Below are positions 12,725 through 22,314 of a DNA stretch of 64,000 nt, piece after piece. The stretch lies in NCBI GenBank assembly GCA_963513935.1, contig OY740768.1, forward strand, positions 43,456,368-43,520,367. The letters run 5' to 3'. The notes beneath the pieces are model-generated. The model saw only the letters and a list, made by a program, of their open reading frames with translations. It did no database searches and was not told where the DNA came from. This DNA is from Aphrophora alni (taxonomy: Eukaryota > Arthropoda > Insecta > Hemiptera > Aphrophoridae). Made by a program: the position numbers and the translations under genes. Position 1 is the stretch's first letter, and each line of letters begins with the position of its first letter.

Positions 12725-14072
12725 CCAGAGTTATTCAAAAAGAAATAGACGCTTTTCTACATCAAAAAATTGAAACTACATAATTTATGCTGGTCATGTT
12801 GGCATTACTGGGCAGTTAATAAACTAAAAGTTTTATTTTAACAACTGATTGTTGGATCATTGTTGCAAGATAACTCTTGATTTTGTTTATTTAAAAATGG
12901 GTAATAGTAGCGTTGAGAAGGCTTTTTGTGTGTTTGAATTAGAGAAAAATCAATCAGTTACTTTAGTCCAACGCAGTTTTAGGACGCGCTTTAAAAACTC
13001 CCACCATGTAGACAGTCTATTTATGATTGGCATAAGAAATTCAAAAATACAGGTTGTTTGTGCAAATCAAAAAGTACTGGGAGGCCATCGCTGAAAGAAG
13101 ATCGTGTGCAACAAGTTCGAGCTTCTATCCTGCGCGGTCCAAAAAAGTCAACGTCCAGGATAAGTGTAGAACTTAGTATTCCACAGCCAACTGTTTGGAG
13201 GATTTTGAGAAAAGTCTAATTATGAAACCTTTAAAGCTACAGCTGTTGTAAACATTACGTGTTGATGAGAAGGAGAAACGTTTGGCGTTCTGTATTGACA
13301 TGCAGACACGTTTTGAAGATCCAGACACCACTGGATTCATTGATCGACTAATCTTTTGTGACGAATCAACGTTTCATATTAGTGGAAAGGTTAACAAACA
13401 CAACGTGCGTATCTGGGGAACAGAAAATCCTAGAGTAATTAATTGTTGAATATGAAAGGGATTCTCCTAAGATAAACGTCTTTTGTGCTGTATCAAAGCA
13501 AAATATATAAGGGCCTTTCTTCTTTCAAGAAAGAACGGTCAGAGGCTCACCCTACTAAATGGCTTATCCCTCAACTAGCGGAAGACAGTGATGACTACAC
13601 TACATATTTGTTCAAGATGGTGCTCCACCGCATTAGCACCATGATGTCAGAGAATATCTCTTTGTGCAATTACCGGATCGCAGGATTGGTCGTGCAACTT
13701 GCGACAATATGCCACTCATGCGTTGGCCACCTCGCAGTCAAGACTTGACCCCATGCGACTTCTTTCTGTGGTGTTACGTTAAAGATCAAGTTTGTATCCC
13801 CGCCCCCACCGCCATTACCATTGAGTCTCTTGGAATTAAGGCAGCTCATAACAAGAGCTATAGAAAGAGTTGTCGTTAATACCACATAGTCTGGTCAGAA
13901 CTTGTTAAGTTATATGAGCCGTGTAACCCGTGGGGCTCATATAGAACATATATAACACTGTACAAAAAAACTTGGAAATGTCCTCTTTGTAATGCTACTA
14001 TTTATTTTCTATTGATTAAAACCATTTTACTTTGTTAATTAAAAAGTGTCTCTTTCTTTTTGAATAAACCTG
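12725..14072 (+). mobile_element. Mariner-like DNA transposon, full-length but decayed
   Basis: Terminal inverted repeats of about 30 bp are visible: TTATTCAAAAAGAAATAGAC at the left end (12731-12750) and its counterpart GTGTCTCTTTCTTTTTGAAT at the right (14046-14065). TA dinucleotides flank both sides, as expected of Tc1/mariner insertion. The length of about 1.35 kb is normal for a mariner with a single transposase gene. The transposase inside is broken, so the copy is nonautonomous. Its end bases are slightly uncertain because the last TIR bases have diverged. Confidence 0.85.
12896..13955 (+). pseudogene. Broken mariner transposase gene
   Basis: The original start is probably ATG at 12896 (MGNSSVEKAFCVFELEKNQ), an N-terminal DNA-binding region of the mariner type. 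The frame is lost at the stop near 13092. Later pieces are recognisable in shifted frames: RILRSPKKST-like and IPQPTVWRIL (second helix-turn-helix), LIFCDESTFHISG with the first catalytic Asp (13360), VQDGAPPH with the second (13617), and PPRSQDLTPCDFFLW with the third (about 13755). A TRGAHIEHI-type end with TAA lies at about 13955. At least several frameshifts and in-frame stops separate these pieces. The family cuts and pastes DNA at TA sites; this copy cannot make an active enzyme. Confidence 0.85.
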
Positions 14073-14094
14073 TATTTAATTACTTAGTACGTCC

Positions 14095-14469
14095 TCAGCG
14101 TAAATCGAATTTGAGTAATATCGAGCTTTTAATGACGGTGTCAAAGTTCGTTTTTTATGCCAATTACTTCTGAACCGTAATAATATTTACGTTCGGTTTC
14201 GCACACGGGATTGCGTAATTAATTTTCACATTTCACTAAAATATGAAAGAAATCGGAAGAGTCGATTTTGAGAAATTACACATTTAAAACATCCCCTGGC
14301 GACATTTTTGAGAGATTGCGAACAAATGTTTTGTTTGACTACACATGAATGAAATTCGATTTAAATCATTATAGACGATTTTGTGAAATCGTAATTTTGT
14401 TAATTTTTCTTATGACAGTACTTCCAATTTGTGAGTTATCCAAAAAAGGTCTAAAACTGCCCGAGAGAT
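14095..14469 (+). repeat. Dispersed repeat family A, left part (split by the LINE)
   Basis: It carries the family A order: CTTTTAATGACGGTGTCAAA, TTTTTATGCCAATTACTTCT, GAACCGTAATAATATTTACG, TTCACATTTCACTAAAATAT, AATCGGAAGAGTCGATTTTG, then TTTGTGAGTTATCC. It stops at the 12-bp TGCCCGAGAGAT (14458-14469). The repeat resumes on the far side of the LINE at 18809, where the same 12 bp recurs. The LINE is therefore a nested, younger insertion. Confidence 0.7.
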
Positions 14470-14667
14470 TTTTTTTTTTTTTTTTTTATATTTATTTATT
14501 TCATTTCAAATTATACATTAAAACTAGTCTTACAGACTAACCATCAATTTGCCTCTAAATTGTATCTTATATCCAATAAGTCTCTAAATTGTATCTTATA
14601 TCCAATAAGTCACCCACCAGTGACCCAAAGTTATTATATCACCCAATGTTTACCAACAACCAAACAC
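14470..14667 (-). other. LINE 3' UTR with A tail and a 29-bp tandem duplication
   Basis: Between the ORF2 stop and the A tail lie two head-to-tail copies of a 29-bp unit (14553-14581 and 14582-14610, CTCTAAATTGTATC then TTATATCCAATAAG). Next to the tail the minus strand contains AATAAATAAATAT, a likely polyadenylation signal. Tandem repeats in LINE 3' UTRs are common and can take part in recognition by the reverse transcriptase; that role is inferred here. Confidence 0.75.
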
Positions 14668-17328
14668 TTAGACTAACTCAAAAGGTTTTGTTCTCTTCAG
14701 TCTTCTGATTAAATCGCGGTTGTCAAGAAGTTGTACTGCCTCCTCATTTACATGATGTTTCAAACGAGATTCGTGCTTCACAGCAAACCTTTTTATTTCA
14801 GTAGAAACATCTGGAATTCCAAGATCCCTATGTAAATCAATATTTCGAATGTACCATGGAGCGTTGACCATGTTCCGTAATACTCTATTTTGAAAAGTTT
14901 GGATCTTTTCAATGTGGCATTTTTTGGCACAACCCCAGAGTTGTATACCGTATACCCAGACAGGTTTCAAAATCTGATTATAAATTAATATTTTATTTTG
15001 TATTGACAATTTAGACTTACGTCCCAAAAGCCAATACAGCTGACTGTATTTGATTTTTAGTTCAGTTATTTTCTTTTTTACGTGTTCATTCCAATTTAAC
15101 TTGGTATCCAATGTCATACCCAGGTACCTTGCTGTATTTTCACATGGAATTTCAACTCCATTCAGTTTTACTATACAATGATTCTTTATATTTCTATTTG
15201 TGAAATTGATGTGAGCAGATTTCCTCTCATTTATCTTAATTTTCCACTTCTTAGTCCATTGATAGATGCTATCGCTTGCTTTTTGAATTCTGTTGGTAGC
15301 TTCTCCTAAGCTTTTGCCAACTGCCAATAAGGCAGTATCATCTGCAAATGTAGCTACAGTTACATTTTCTATTTGTGGTAGATCACTTGTATAGAGCAAG
15401 TACAATATAGGGCCCAATACGCTACCCTGAGGTACACCAGCATTCATCTCTCTTAGTTCCGAATATTCATCTTCCTGTTTAACTCTAAATAGTCTGCCAG
15501 ATATGTATGACGTTAACAGATCCACATATTGTTTTGGTAGTACTTTGTTTAATTTATGGATAAGGCCCTCATGCCAAACTTTATCGAAGGCTTGTGCCAC
15601 GTCTAAGAAGATGGCAGAACAAATTAATTTTTCTTCTAATGCTTTTTCAATTATATCTGTTATCCGATGGACTTGGTCTATTGTTGAGTGGCTCTGTCTA
15701 AAACCAAATTGATGGTTTGGAATTAAATGTTTACATTCTATGATAGGTTTTAGTCTTTTTAGCAGTAATTTCTCGAAAACCTTTGAAATTATTGGTAGCA
15801 ATGAAATAGGCCTATAGGATTTGGTATCATTTGGTGGTTTACCTGGTTTTTGAATCATGATGACTTCGGCTACCTTCCAAATACCAGGAACATGTTTTAA
15901 TCTGAATGCTGCGTTTATTAAATAGGTCAATAACACCACACCTTTCCTGGGCAGCTGCTTCAAGATCTCTCCTGTAATGAGATCAAAACCTGGTGCTTTT
16001 TTAGGATTTAGGTTAGTCTTAATCTCGTTGAAAACTTCTTTCCAAGTAACTAGTTTTATATTTGTTTCTTCGAGAATTTCATTACCCTCTATCATGTCAA
16101 CTGAGAAAATGTCATGAGGTTGGAATATTTCAGCCAAACAATCAGCAAACGTTTCTGCTTTCTGCCTGTTATTTTTTGCCCAGGTGCCATCAGACTTTTT
16201 TATTGGAGGAATTTGAGTATTTGGTCTTTTTATTCTTCTCGTTGCTTTCCATAATGAGTAAGATGTCTCTTTATCTGCTGTTAAATTTTCAAGGAAATTA
16301 TTGACGGATTCTTCATTAAGTTTTTGAATTTCCCGTTTCAGACTTTGCGTTTTATTGTTAAGGATATTCTTATCAGAAGGGTCTCGCGTCTGTTGCCATT
16401 TTTTTCTCGCTCTTCTTTTTTCTTTGACTAGTTCCTTTATTTTGAGAGGGTAATTTTTGCCTACTGTTTTGTGAGTATACTCCTTAGTATTATTCCATGC
16501 TGCTTTCTGGATGATGTTGATAAATTTCTCTGCTTCTGTTTCAAGTTGCTGCTTTGTTCTTAATTGGATATTTAAATTAATCTCACGATCCAATTCTATT
16601 CCAAAACTAATCCAGTCAGTTGTATGGTTGACTAGTCTGGGTTTGTTCTCTTTCTTGATAATGTTTTCCCTCAGTACTAAAATTACTGCTGAGTGATCTG
16701 AACTAAGGTCGATATTATCCTCAATATCCACAAAGTTTTGGGACACCCTCTTTGATATGAAGAAATCCAAGAGATCGGGAACTTTTTTTGGATCTGTGGG
16801 CCAATAAGTTGGCTTCCTTGTAGAGTGGTGGCTGCATCCCATTTCTATGATAGCTTCTCTGAGTTCCTTGCCTTTAGATGTTGTTATTCTTGATCCCCAA
16901 TCAACATGTTTTGCATTATAATCTCCACCCACTATAAATCGGTCACCCATATGCTGTAGAACCTTTTTATACTCTGGTTTTTTAAGATTATATCTTGGTG
17001 GGCAATATAAAGCACCAATAGACAATTTTTGTTTAGAGGACGTTACTCCAACTACTGTAAGCTGCATTTGTGAACTCTGGAGATGACACTCTTCATGATG
17101 GTTAATATTATCTTTTATTATTATGGCACTTCCTCCTTTCGCTTTGTTGTCGGGGTGGTTTGATTGGTAAACCTTGTATCCTCCTATCTTCAAATAAGAC
17201 TGCTTAGTTAAGTGTGTTTCCGTGACAAGACATATGTCAATATTTTGCGTGTTTAAAAATACTTCTACTTCTTGTTTTCTATTTTGGATACCATTAGCAT
17301 TCCAGGTTGCTATTCTCAAATCCCACAT
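14668..17328 (-). CDS. Jockey ORF2: APE endonuclease plus reverse transcriptase
   Basis: The 886-residue product nicks target DNA and reverse transcribes the element RNA from the nick. The APE-like endonuclease fills about residues 1-220: WNANG (9-13), catalytic Glu in VTETHL (38), YCPPR (108-112), GGDYNAKH with Asp136 and Asn138, and SDHSAV (210-215). The reverse transcriptase runs about 480-750: KSYRPISLLP, FLDVAQAFDKVW with Asp576, AGVPQGSVLGP, and FADD at 661-664. The C-terminal part has YLGMTLDTKLNW (735-746) and YGIQLWGC (793-800). No RNase H follows, and the length is normal for Jockey ORF2. All catalytic residues I can check are present and there is no internal stop. The ATG lies one base after the ORF1 stop (TGACATG), which suggests termination-reinitiation. 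Short plus-strand frames opposite are shadows. Confidence 0.92.
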   Translation of the reverse strand: MWDLRIATWNANGIQNRKQEVEVFLNTQNIDICLVTETHLTKQSYLKIGGYKVYQSNHPDNKAKGGSAIIIKDNINHHEECHLQSSQMQLTVVGVTSSKQKLSIGALYCPPRYNLKKPEYKKVLQHMGDRFIVGGDYNAKHVDWGSRITTSKGKELREAIIEMGCSHHSTRKPTYWPTDPKKVPDLLDFFISKRVSQNFVDIEDNIDLSSDHSAVILVLRENIIKKENKPRLVNHTTDWISFGIELDREINLNIQLRTKQQLETEAEKFINIIQKAAWNNTKEYTHKTVGKNYPLKIKELVKEKRRARKKWQQTRDPSDKNILNNKTQSLKREIQKLNEESVNNFLENLTADKETSYSLWKATRRIKRPNTQIPPIKKSDGTWAKNNRQKAETFADCLAEIFQPHDIFSVDMIEGNEILEETNIKLVTWKEVFNEIKTNLNPKKAPGFDLITGEILKQLPRKGVVLLTYLINAAFRLKHVPGIWKVAEVIMIQKPGKPPNDTKSYRPISLLPIISKVFEKLLLKRLKPIIECKHLIPNHQFGFRQSHSTIDQVHRITDIIEKALEEKLICSAIFLDVAQAFDKVWHEGLIHKLNKVLPKQYVDLLTSYISGRLFRVKQEDEYSELREMNAGVPQGSVLGPILYLLYTSDLPQIENVTVATFADDTALLAVGKSLGEATNRIQKASDSIYQWTKKWKIKINERKSAHINFTNRNIKNHCIVKLNGVEIPCENTARYLGMTLDTKLNWNEHVKKKITELKIKYSQLYWLLGRKSKLSIQNKILIYNQILKPVWVYGIQLWGCAKKCHIEKIQTFQNRVLRNMVNAPWYIRNIDLHRDLGIPDVSTEIKRFAVKHESRLKHHVNEEAVQLLDNRDLIRRLKRTKPFELV

Positions 17329-17329
17329 G

Positions 17330-18892
17330 TCAGTTAATTTCCTTTATAGATTTCTCTCCGGTGTCCTTAAATTCGCTTCTATCTAACCTTTCTATAAGTT
17401 TATTCAGCGTATATGTTATGTCCTGCATCATCTGAATCAGGGGAACCTGCTCAGTTTGCTTTATTAACTCCGATCGTATTTCGTTAGCTTTAACTGTCTG
17501 AGCATATGAAACCTGGTTGGTAACTTTTCTGGATGTGAATGTTCGATTTTGAGGATTTTGAATTCTTTTACTTTTAATTATTTCATTTCTTCTTTTCTGT
17601 AGCTCTTTTGCTACTAAACAGCCACGGTAGCTAGCGGGGTGTGCCTCCGCACAGTTGGAGCACTTAGGCGCAGTATCCCTTGGCTTGCTGCATTCAACAG
17701 TTAAATGTTTGCCAGCACACTTAACACAGTTAGCTTCTCGTTGGCAATATTTTTGAGTGTGCCCATATCGCTGACACCTTTTGCACTGAGGAATTAGTTT
17801 GTCATTCCTGAGAGCTTCAATCTTAACTCTCATATGGCATATGTGTTCTATTTCATATATTTTTTTAATATCTTCAGAGTTTTCAAATGTTAATATGAAC
17901 ATAGGAAGTATGGTTTTAATCTCTATGCCATTTTCTTTTGTTTTCTTGATTTTGTTTGCCACATCAATAATCCTAAAATCTCTATTAATTAATTCATTTT
18001 TAATCTCTTCAGGATTACATGATGGATGCAAATTCCTGGCCATGACTCTTATAGGTCTCGTTTGTTTATTCTCATAGGAATGCCATTTTAGTTTATGCCA
18101 TAGGAATTCTAGTTTATGATTGTTTACGAATTTAGTTAAATCTCTATATTCCAGTTCAGTATCAACATTGATTTTCAATTGGTTATTATTCATTAGATTA
18201 GCTCTAAAGTTAATCTTTCTTGATTGCAAGGCTCGACTTATTTCAATATAGTCCCCTACGTTGCTCAATATTACAGGCGGTGGTTTATGTTTTTTGACAA
18301 CATCTAATTTTTCTTGGGGTACCAATCCATTACTTTTATTTTGAGGGGACGTTTCAGGAGACGTTTCAGGACTATTTGCTGCTTTCCTTTTTTTTGTTCT
18401 TCTCTTTTTATTTTTATTTAAAATCCAGTCTGTCTCCCTTGAGAGTTCCTCTTCTTCTGTGAAATACTGTCTTTCATTTTGCTCATCAGTTAGTGTATAT
18501 GCATTGGTTCCATCCAATAGCGTCAGCTTTCTTTCCAACTCCCCTATACGCTGCTGCAAATTGGTAACAGTTTGTTCAAGTTCTCTTCTTGCCTTTTTTT
18601 CTTCTTGCCACCTATCATAGTAACCCATTAACTGAGGATTTATTTCCGTTGATTGCAATTTTACTTCGTCCAACTCATTTTTCTCTTGTCCAACTTTGTT
18701 GTCTAAATATGTATCTTGGCTTTCTGGAGATCTCTGTAATAAGCCACTTTTTCTAAAAGGATCTTCATCCTGTTTCTTCAAAAAACTTGTAGCACTTGTA
18801 GCATCACGTGCCCGAGAGATGACTATAATATTCTCACGTCCAAATTTTATTAACATCGGTCCATGCGTTTGAGATGTTAGACAGACAGACAT
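17330..18892 (-). CDS. Jockey ORF1 (gag-like, CCHC), with a host-derived N-terminus
   Basis: The 520-codon frame encodes the RNA-binding particle protein of the element. A charged coiled-coil-like stretch lies at about 92-126, a basic patch KKRRTKKRKA at 162-171, and a SPETSPETSPQ repeat at 174-184. A pre-knuckle domain typical of Jockey gag spans about 205-365, and three zinc knuckles lie at 370-383 (CKRCQRYGHTQKYC), 389-401 and 411-425. The target-site duplication puts the true element end at 18808, so residues 1-28, including Met1 and Met13, are encoded by the flanking family A repeat and the duplication. The first Met within the element is residue 89. Whether the fused start is used is unknown. 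The missing original N-terminus probably amounts to tens of residues. Confidence 0.85.
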   Translation of the reverse strand: MSVCLTSQTHGPMLIKFGRENIIVISRARDATSATSFLKKQDEDPFRKSGLLQRSPESQDTYLDNKVGQEKNELDEVKLQSTEINPQLMGYYDRWQEEKKARRELEQTVTNLQQRIGELERKLTLLDGTNAYTLTDEQNERQYFTEEEELSRETDWILNKNKKRRTKKRKAANSPETSPETSPQNKSNGLVPQEKLDVVKKHKPPPVILSNVGDYIEISRALQSRKINFRANLMNNNQLKINVDTELEYRDLTKFVNNHKLEFLWHKLKWHSYENKQTRPIRVMARNLHPSCNPEEIKNELINRDFRIIDVANKIKKTKENGIEIKTILPMFILTFENSEDIKKIYEIEHICHMRVKIEALRNDKLIPQCKRCQRYGHTQKYCQREANCVKCAGKHLTVECSKPRDTAPKCSNCAEAHPASYRGCLVAKELQKRRNEIIKSKRIQNPQNRTFTSRKVTNQVSYAQTVKANEIRSELIKQTEQVPLIQMMQDITYTLNKLIERLDRSEFKDTGEKSIKEIN

Positions 18893-18960
18893 TACTCTAA
18901 AAACTCAAGCGACCACAAAACGGATGCATTAGTAAAAACTTCTCATTGGTTTTTTTACCT
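18809..18960 (+). repeat. Dispersed repeat family A, right part (split by the LINE)
   Basis: After the duplicated TGCCCGAGAGAT the family resumes with CCAAATTTTATTAACATCGG, TCCATGCGTTTGAGATG and a GACAGACAGACA run. This is the same series that closes the copies at 5.1, 22.8, 28.1, 34.3 and 49.5 kb. Read on the minus strand, this segment supplies the first 28 codons joined to the LINE ORF1. Confidence 0.7.
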
Positions 18961-19865
18961 ATCAGATAACGTTCTCTAACAATACGTTTATGTGAGAAAG
19001 TAAAAACATAACTTCTAACACTAATTTAGTGTTGTTTGGAGGAGGGGGTTCCATGGTATTTATATATTTAGTTATTACCCAGCTCTGTCAGCCGTAAACA
19101 GCCCTCACGACTACATGAGTGTTCGAAAATGTGACATTTCCTCACAACTCCCTTCCTCACGGTTCATTTTATAGTTTCTTATTCACCATGAATGGAATTT
19201 CGTGCTTTCTCAACAATTATTCGGCATAATTAGCCTTGTACTCAATTAAACCGATAAGTTCCCAGTAATTTGGAAATGTCGATTTCCTCTTGGTCCTTTG
19301 TTAAATGAATTATATTGCTTTCTTTCAATTTTATACTTCAAGGTTGGTAGTCATAAGAACTTTGCCTGAATATCCTTTTGCTTAATCCAATCCACGTCTG
19401 TTATTATCGGTTGAAAAACTTATTATTATTATTTTTTAAACAATAATAATAATAAATAATGAAAAAATAATTGTTGTGTCCGGATGACATTCTCAACTTC
19501 CTTCACCATCCATCCACCCATAACGATTTTTAAATTTAACCTTTCCTTTAAAATTCAGTTTCAGAAAGATTTGGAAATTTTTGTATAGCTTTCGCTTTTA
19601 AATACCTATATGTATTCGAAACTGTTTTACCAAATCTTATAATTACCTGGACACCTACAATGATTAAAATTTGGCAATTGGCCCTGATTAATCAGTACGC
19701 AATTTAGCCTAAGGCGTTTGAATTTGGGAGCTCAATCTATACCATTTTTACTGTTTCTTATTATAGTATAATACTTAGTATTAAAAAAGTTATTTAATAA
19801 GTCAAAAAAAGAATGTTAGTGCGGTAATCAGTTTTGAGTTCATATGAGTAAAAAAATTTTTGTCA
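18961..19865. other. Noncoding, nothing recognised
   Basis: AT-rich DNA with a short TTATTA/AATAAT palindromic patch at 19419-19460. No coding signal is seen. Confidence 0.4.
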
Positions 19866-21277
19866 ATGACGTCTGTCTGCTGTCTGAACTGTGCTCTACA
19901 GCCCAAACGTGTCTGCCTGTTGTCTGAACAGTGCTCTACAGCCCAAATGTATCTGTCTACTGTCTGAGCAGTGATCTACAACCCAAACATGTTTATCTGC
20001 TGTCCGAGCAGTGCTCTACAGCCCAAACATGCCTGTCTGCTGTCTAAGAAGTGCTCTACAGCCCAAATGTATCTGTCTACTGTCTGAGCAGTGATCTACA
20101 ACCCAAACATGTCTGTCTGCTGTCTGAGCAGTGATCTACAACGGTACAACCCAAACATGTCTGTCGGCTGTCTGAGCAGTGATTTACAACCCAAACGTGT
20201 CTGTCTCATGTCTGAGTAGCAGTACTCTAAAACCAAAACGCGTCTGTCTGCTGTCTGAACTGTGCTCCACAACCTAAACATGTCTGTCTGCTGTCTGAAC
20301 TATGCTCTAAAGCCTAAACATGCCTGTCTGCTGTCTGAGCAGTGCTCTACAGCCCAAATGTATCCCTCTGTTGTCTGAGCAGTGCTCTACAGCCAAAATG
20401 TATCTCTCTGTTGTCTGAGCAGTGCTCTACAGCCCAAACATGTCTGTCTGCTGTCTGAGATTGGTTCTACCAGCCCAAATCTACATGTCTGCTGTCTGAG
20501 CAGTGCTCTAAAGCCAAACATGCCTGTCTGCTGTCTGAGCAGTGCTCTAAAGCCTAAACATGCCTGTCTGCTGTCTGAGCAGTGCTCTACAGCCCAAATG
20601 TATTCCTCTGCTGTCTGAGCAGTGCTCTACAGCCCAAATGTATCGCTCTGTTGTCTGAGCTGTGCTCTACAGCTCAAATGTATCTCTCTGTTGTCTGAGC
20701 TGTGCTCTACAACCCAAATGTATCCCTCTGTTGTCTGAGCTGTGCTCTACAGCCCAAATGTATCCCTCTGTTGTCTGAGCTGTGCTCTACATCACAAACA
20801 TATCTATCTGCTGTCTGAGCAGTGCTCTACAGCCCAAATGTATCGCTCTGTTGTCTGAGCTGTGCTCTACAGCTCAAATGTATCTCTCTGCTGTCTGAGC
20901 AGTGCTCTACAACCCAAACATGTCTGTCTGTTGTCTGAGCAGTGCTCTACAGCCCAAATGTATCGCTCTGTTGTCTGAGCTGTGCTCTACAGCTCAAATG
21001 TATCTCTCTGTTGTCTGAGCTGTGCTCTACAGCACAAACATATCTATCTGCTGTCTGAGCAGTGCTCTACAACCCAAACATGTCTGTCTGCTGTCTGAGC
21101 AGTGCTCTACAGCCCAAATGTATCGCTCTGTTGTCTGAGCTGTGCTCTACAGCTCAAATGTATCTCTCTGTTGTCTGAGCTGTGCTCTACAGCACAAACA
21201 TATCTATCTGCTGTCTGAGCAGTGCTCTACAACCTAAATATGTCTTTGATGTTTGAGCAGTGCTCTACAGCCTAAAA
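19866..21277. repeat. 40-bp minisatellite, about 35 units, with higher-order structure
   Basis: The unit is about 40 bp: TATCTCTCTGTTGTCTGAGC followed by AGTGCTCTACAGCCCAAATG. Units start every 40 bp, cleanly from 20601 on (20601, 20641, 20681 and so forth). Two classes exist, with GAGCAGTGCTC (an 11-bp palindrome) or GAGCTGTGCTC. In the right part a four-unit block of 160 bp (TATCGCT, TATCTCT, TATCTAT, TGTCTGT starts) repeats at 20961-21120 and 21121-21280. In the left part a 120-bp period is visible (19941 against 20061). The unit is not a multiple of three, so the frames of 61 and 78 codons inside it are not genes. Confidence 0.95.
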
Positions 21278-22046
21278 GCGTAGACTAATATTAATCTAAT
21301 TTATTGTGTGGGGTATATTTGACTTCTTCTAGGGACTTTTTTAAAATTTGTTTGTAACTCAAAATTTGAGGGTATCTGTTATAGCTAAAAATATACAAAA
21401 TTACAATATGTCACTGAATTTTAATCAGAAAAGTAAAGCATTGTTGACGATTCATGAAGCGACATTCATTTTCAAACATCTTCTATTTTTACTTTCGTGA
21501 GAAATTAACCCTGTTTTTAAAACTTCAAAATATTGAGTTAATAGAATTATGTTAATATTACTACGTTATTGTCAACTACTACTATATTAATTTCAAAAAT
21601 AGTGTACTCTTGTTTAAAGAGTTTAAACGTTAGATGAAACATCTTCAGAACCGTGGAAAAGACGTTATTGTCACTTTTATCTCATCACGGTGCTTTCTTT
21701 AGGCTTACTGACTAATTGGAAAGTAAAACTTTTGTGATTCGTTACGTCAGATGAATGCATGAATGTCTGGTTTAATTTCGTTATAGCATGATTATTTCCG
21801 TATTTTTTAGGCATAATTAATAAATTCCGTTTTTTAATGGCGGCATATTATTAACGATTTGATCAAAAAGAGCAAAATCGTTGAAAATCCAGAAAATCGG
21901 ATCACCGAAAGGGAATATTACTTTTTCATTGTGCATATACAGGTGTGCGACAAGAAAAAAAAAATTTTTTTTTTCATTGAAATAATTCATTTTTAAATGC
22001 CCTGAACTCAACAAAATTTGACTTTTGATTGATTTCTGATCCTCTA

Positions 22047-22049
<3 letters not shown>
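21278..22049. other. Noncoding, small family A start-like patch
   Basis: Near 21828-21850 the words CCGTTTTTTAATGGCGGCAT match the beginning of family A. The rest is AT-rich without a recognisable feature. Confidence 0.4.

Positions 22050-22079
<30 letters not shown>
22050..22079. repeat. (TA)n microsatellite
   Basis: A continuous TA tract of about 30 bp. Confidence 0.9.
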
Positions 22080-22082
<3 letters not shown>

Positions 22083-22119
22083 ATATTTATATTTAAATAT
22101 ATCCTATTATTTGTTTCAC

Positions 22120-22279
22120 ATGTGCTTCTTTCTTAGTACGTATTTAACTGAAATTGAAGTTTTTTTTATCAGTTACCTCTAAACTATAATTTTCTCTTTC
22201 TTCAGAAGTGGCACACCTTATCCCCATTCATCTTGGTGGAACTCACATTTAATCTAAAATTGAACAAAATCGGAAAATC

Positions 22280-22290
<11 letters not shown>
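22120..22290 (+). repeat. Dispersed repeat family A fragment
   Basis: Degenerate matches to the middle of family A: GAAGTTTTTTTTATCAGTTA, CCTCTAAACTATAATTTTCT, TTGGTGGAACTCACATTTAA and TGAACAAAATCGGAAAATCA. A CTT tract interrupts it. Confidence 0.45.
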
Positions 22291-22310
<20 letters not shown>

Positions 22311-22314
22311 CTTC
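22281..22314. repeat. (CTT)n microsatellite
   Basis: Eleven CTT units directly after the AATCGG word of a family A fragment. Confidence 0.9.

Larger units (their letters stand above)
14470..18808 (-). mobile_element. Jockey-clade non-LTR retrotransposon, 5'-truncated, both ORFs open
   Basis: The element reads on the minus strand: 5' end at 18808, ORF1, ORF2, a 3' UTR of about 180 bp with an AATAAA-containing stretch, and an A tail (T run 14469-14487 on the plus strand). Identical 12-bp sequences TGCCCGAGAGAT at 14458-14469 and 18809-18820 are target-site duplications, so both ends are fixed. The 5' end lies inside ORF1 coding sequence, which means the 5' UTR and the original start are missing. 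That is typical of incomplete reverse transcription. Absence of RNase H, an APE-type endonuclease and a CCHC gag place it in the Jockey clade. The open frames and perfect duplication suggest a recent insertion. Confidence 0.9.

Noticed and set aside
14668..18077. Several plus-strand frames of 60-92 codons
   Set aside because: They are antisense shadows of the Jockey ORF1 and ORF2.
20382..20618. 78-codon plus-strand frame with repeating LLSSAL motif
   Set aside because: The 40-bp unit is not a multiple of three, so the frame rotates between units; it has no start or splice support.
19866..21277. CRISPR-like array
   Set aside because: Units are contiguous 40-bp tandem copies with no unique spacers, in a eukaryotic context.
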